Origin: JAEUIG01 sp046349775
Lineage (GTDB): Bacteria; Planctomycetota; Planctomycetia; Planctomycetales; Planctomycetaceae
Reading direction: 5' to 3'
NCBI GenBank assembly: GCA_046349775.1
Contig: JAXMBS010000117.1
Coordinates: 1-7,801, forward strand
Length of the DNA stretch: 7,801 bases
The number at the start of each line of letters is the position of its first letter. The stretch's first letter is position 1. This document shows positions 7,212 through 7,801 of this stretch, piece by piece. Both the position numbers and the translations under genes were made by a program. Under the pieces are notes generated by a model that saw only the letters and a program-made list of their open reading frames with translations, was not told the DNA's origin and did no database searches.

Positions 7212-7801
7212 GTGTCGCAATTGCTTCCAGCGCTACTCGTACTCACGACGGTCGCTTCCCTCGCCAACGCCGACAACTGGCCGCACTGGCGCGGGCCCAA
7301 CGGCAACGGGGTCGCCCCGGAAGCGACGCCCCCCACCGAATGGAGCACAACGAAGAACATTAAGTGGCAGGTCGACCTGTCGAGCAAGGAAAACTCCTCT
7401 CCCATCGTTTGGGACGACCAGGTGTTTGTTGTCGCGACCGAAGAGCGCGAACCGGCAAAAGACGGGCAGCTCCCCCTGCTGGCGTTCAAGCTGCTGTCGT
7501 TCAATACCGAGACCGGCAAGCTCAACTGGGAGCAGACCGCCGTGGTCGCCCGTCCGCACCAGGGGGTCCACAATACGAGCGGGTTCGCGGCCGCCTCTCC
7601 CTGTACCGATGGCGAGCACGTGTACGCGCATTTCGGCTCGCGCGGGTTGTACTGCTACACGCTCGACGGCAAGCCGGTTTGGAAGCGCGACGACTTCGGC
7701 AAGATGAACACGCTGAACAACTTCGGCGAAGGGGCGTCTCCGACACTCAGCGGCGACGCGATCATCGTCCCGTGGGACCACAACGGACCTTCGGCGCTGT
7801 T
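7212..7801 (+). CDS. Secreted PQQ-like beta-propeller repeat protein, 3' partial
   Basis: The frame starts at GTG 7212 and stays open to the end of the window (196 codons seen). The first 20 residues, MSQLLPALLVLTTVASLANA, form a signal peptide with an ANA cleavage site, giving a mature start DNWPHWRGPNGNGV. This WPxWRGPxxxG start is typical of secreted PQQ-binding-like (WD40-like) propellers common in planctomycetes. Blade motifs follow: SSPIVWDDQVFVVAT, then TETGKLNWEQ, SPCTDGEHVYAHFGSRGLYC, LDGKPVWKRD and GEGASPTLSGDAIIVPWD. Families of this kind usually have about 400-450 residues, so about half is missing. Whether it binds a quinone cofactor or is only a structural or binding propeller cannot be told from this part; no dehydrogenase cytochrome domain is seen. 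It is transcribed divergently from the PEP-CTERM gene. Confidence 0.92.
   Translation, partial: MSQLLPALLVLTTVASLANADNWPHWRGPNGNGVAPEATPPTEWSTTKNIKWQVDLSSKENSSPIVWDDQVFVVATEEREPAKDGQLPLLAFKLLSFNTETGKLNWEQTAVVARPHQGVHNTSGFAAASPCTDGEHVYAHFGSRGLYCYTLDGKPVWKRDDFGKMNTLNNFGEGASPTLSGDAIIVPWDHNGPSAL

Noticed and set aside
1..7801. tRNA, rRNA, CRISPR array, insertion sequence or defence genes
   Set aside because: I looked for cloverleaf-like, spaced direct repeat, and transposase or nuclease motifs and saw none that I could support.

Overview
The window looks like a piece of a GC-rich chromosome from a planctomycete (phylum Planctomycetota). This rests on the combination of protein types: a DUF6807/PmoA-like protein, a CBM9-like plus PKD secreted protein, an FdhF/YdeP-type molybdopterin oxidoreductase with a CKTCALGMGG N-terminus, a PEP-CTERM surface protein, and a secreted PQQ-type beta-propeller that starts at the motif WPHWRGPNGNGV. 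The assignment comes from remembered family resemblance, not from a search.

Layout. Positions 1-1579 (+) hold the 3' part of a large FG-GAP/VCBS repeat protein whose start lies outside the window. Positions 1554-2789 (+) hold a DUF6807 (PmoA-like) gene. An inverted repeat at 2788-2861 separates it from a signal-peptide, CBM9-like and PKD gene at 2887-3952 (+). A short intergenic stretch with a perfect palindrome (3973-3989) leads to an intact 726-residue molybdopterin oxidoreductase at 4095-6275 (+). A PEP-CTERM/DUF642-like gene at 6293-6949 (-) converges on it. After a 262-base divergent intergenic region, a PQQ-like beta-propeller gene starts at GTG 7212 (+) and runs off the window end.

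The most notable feature is clustered reading-frame damage in the first three genes. Homology-style reading of all three frames shows about ten lesions: single-base shifts near 1370, 1485, 1525, 1933, 2030, 3748, 3835, 3853 and 3867, and an in-frame TAG at 1987. Between lesions the peptides remain clearly recognisable, including the DPSVTPLLDAY tail of the first gene, the VLQYN...HPAWTPS block of DUF6807 and the WKWDFGDG PKD motif. The oxidoreductase, the PEP-CTERM gene, the first 1.36 kb and the 1.7 kb from 2033 to 3747 are clean. Two runs of seven G (3383-3389 and 4229-4235) are in frame, so simple homopolymer miscalling does not explain the pattern. Recent decay of a secreted carbohydrate-related gene set is the simplest biological reading; locally poor consensus sequence is the competing one.

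The first three genes and the last two all look exported or surface-located and fit extracellular polysaccharide handling, an inference from domains only. The oxidoreductase is a separate, probably cytoplasmic, redox enzyme. I found no convincing evidence of a new defence, mobile or CRISPR-like system here.
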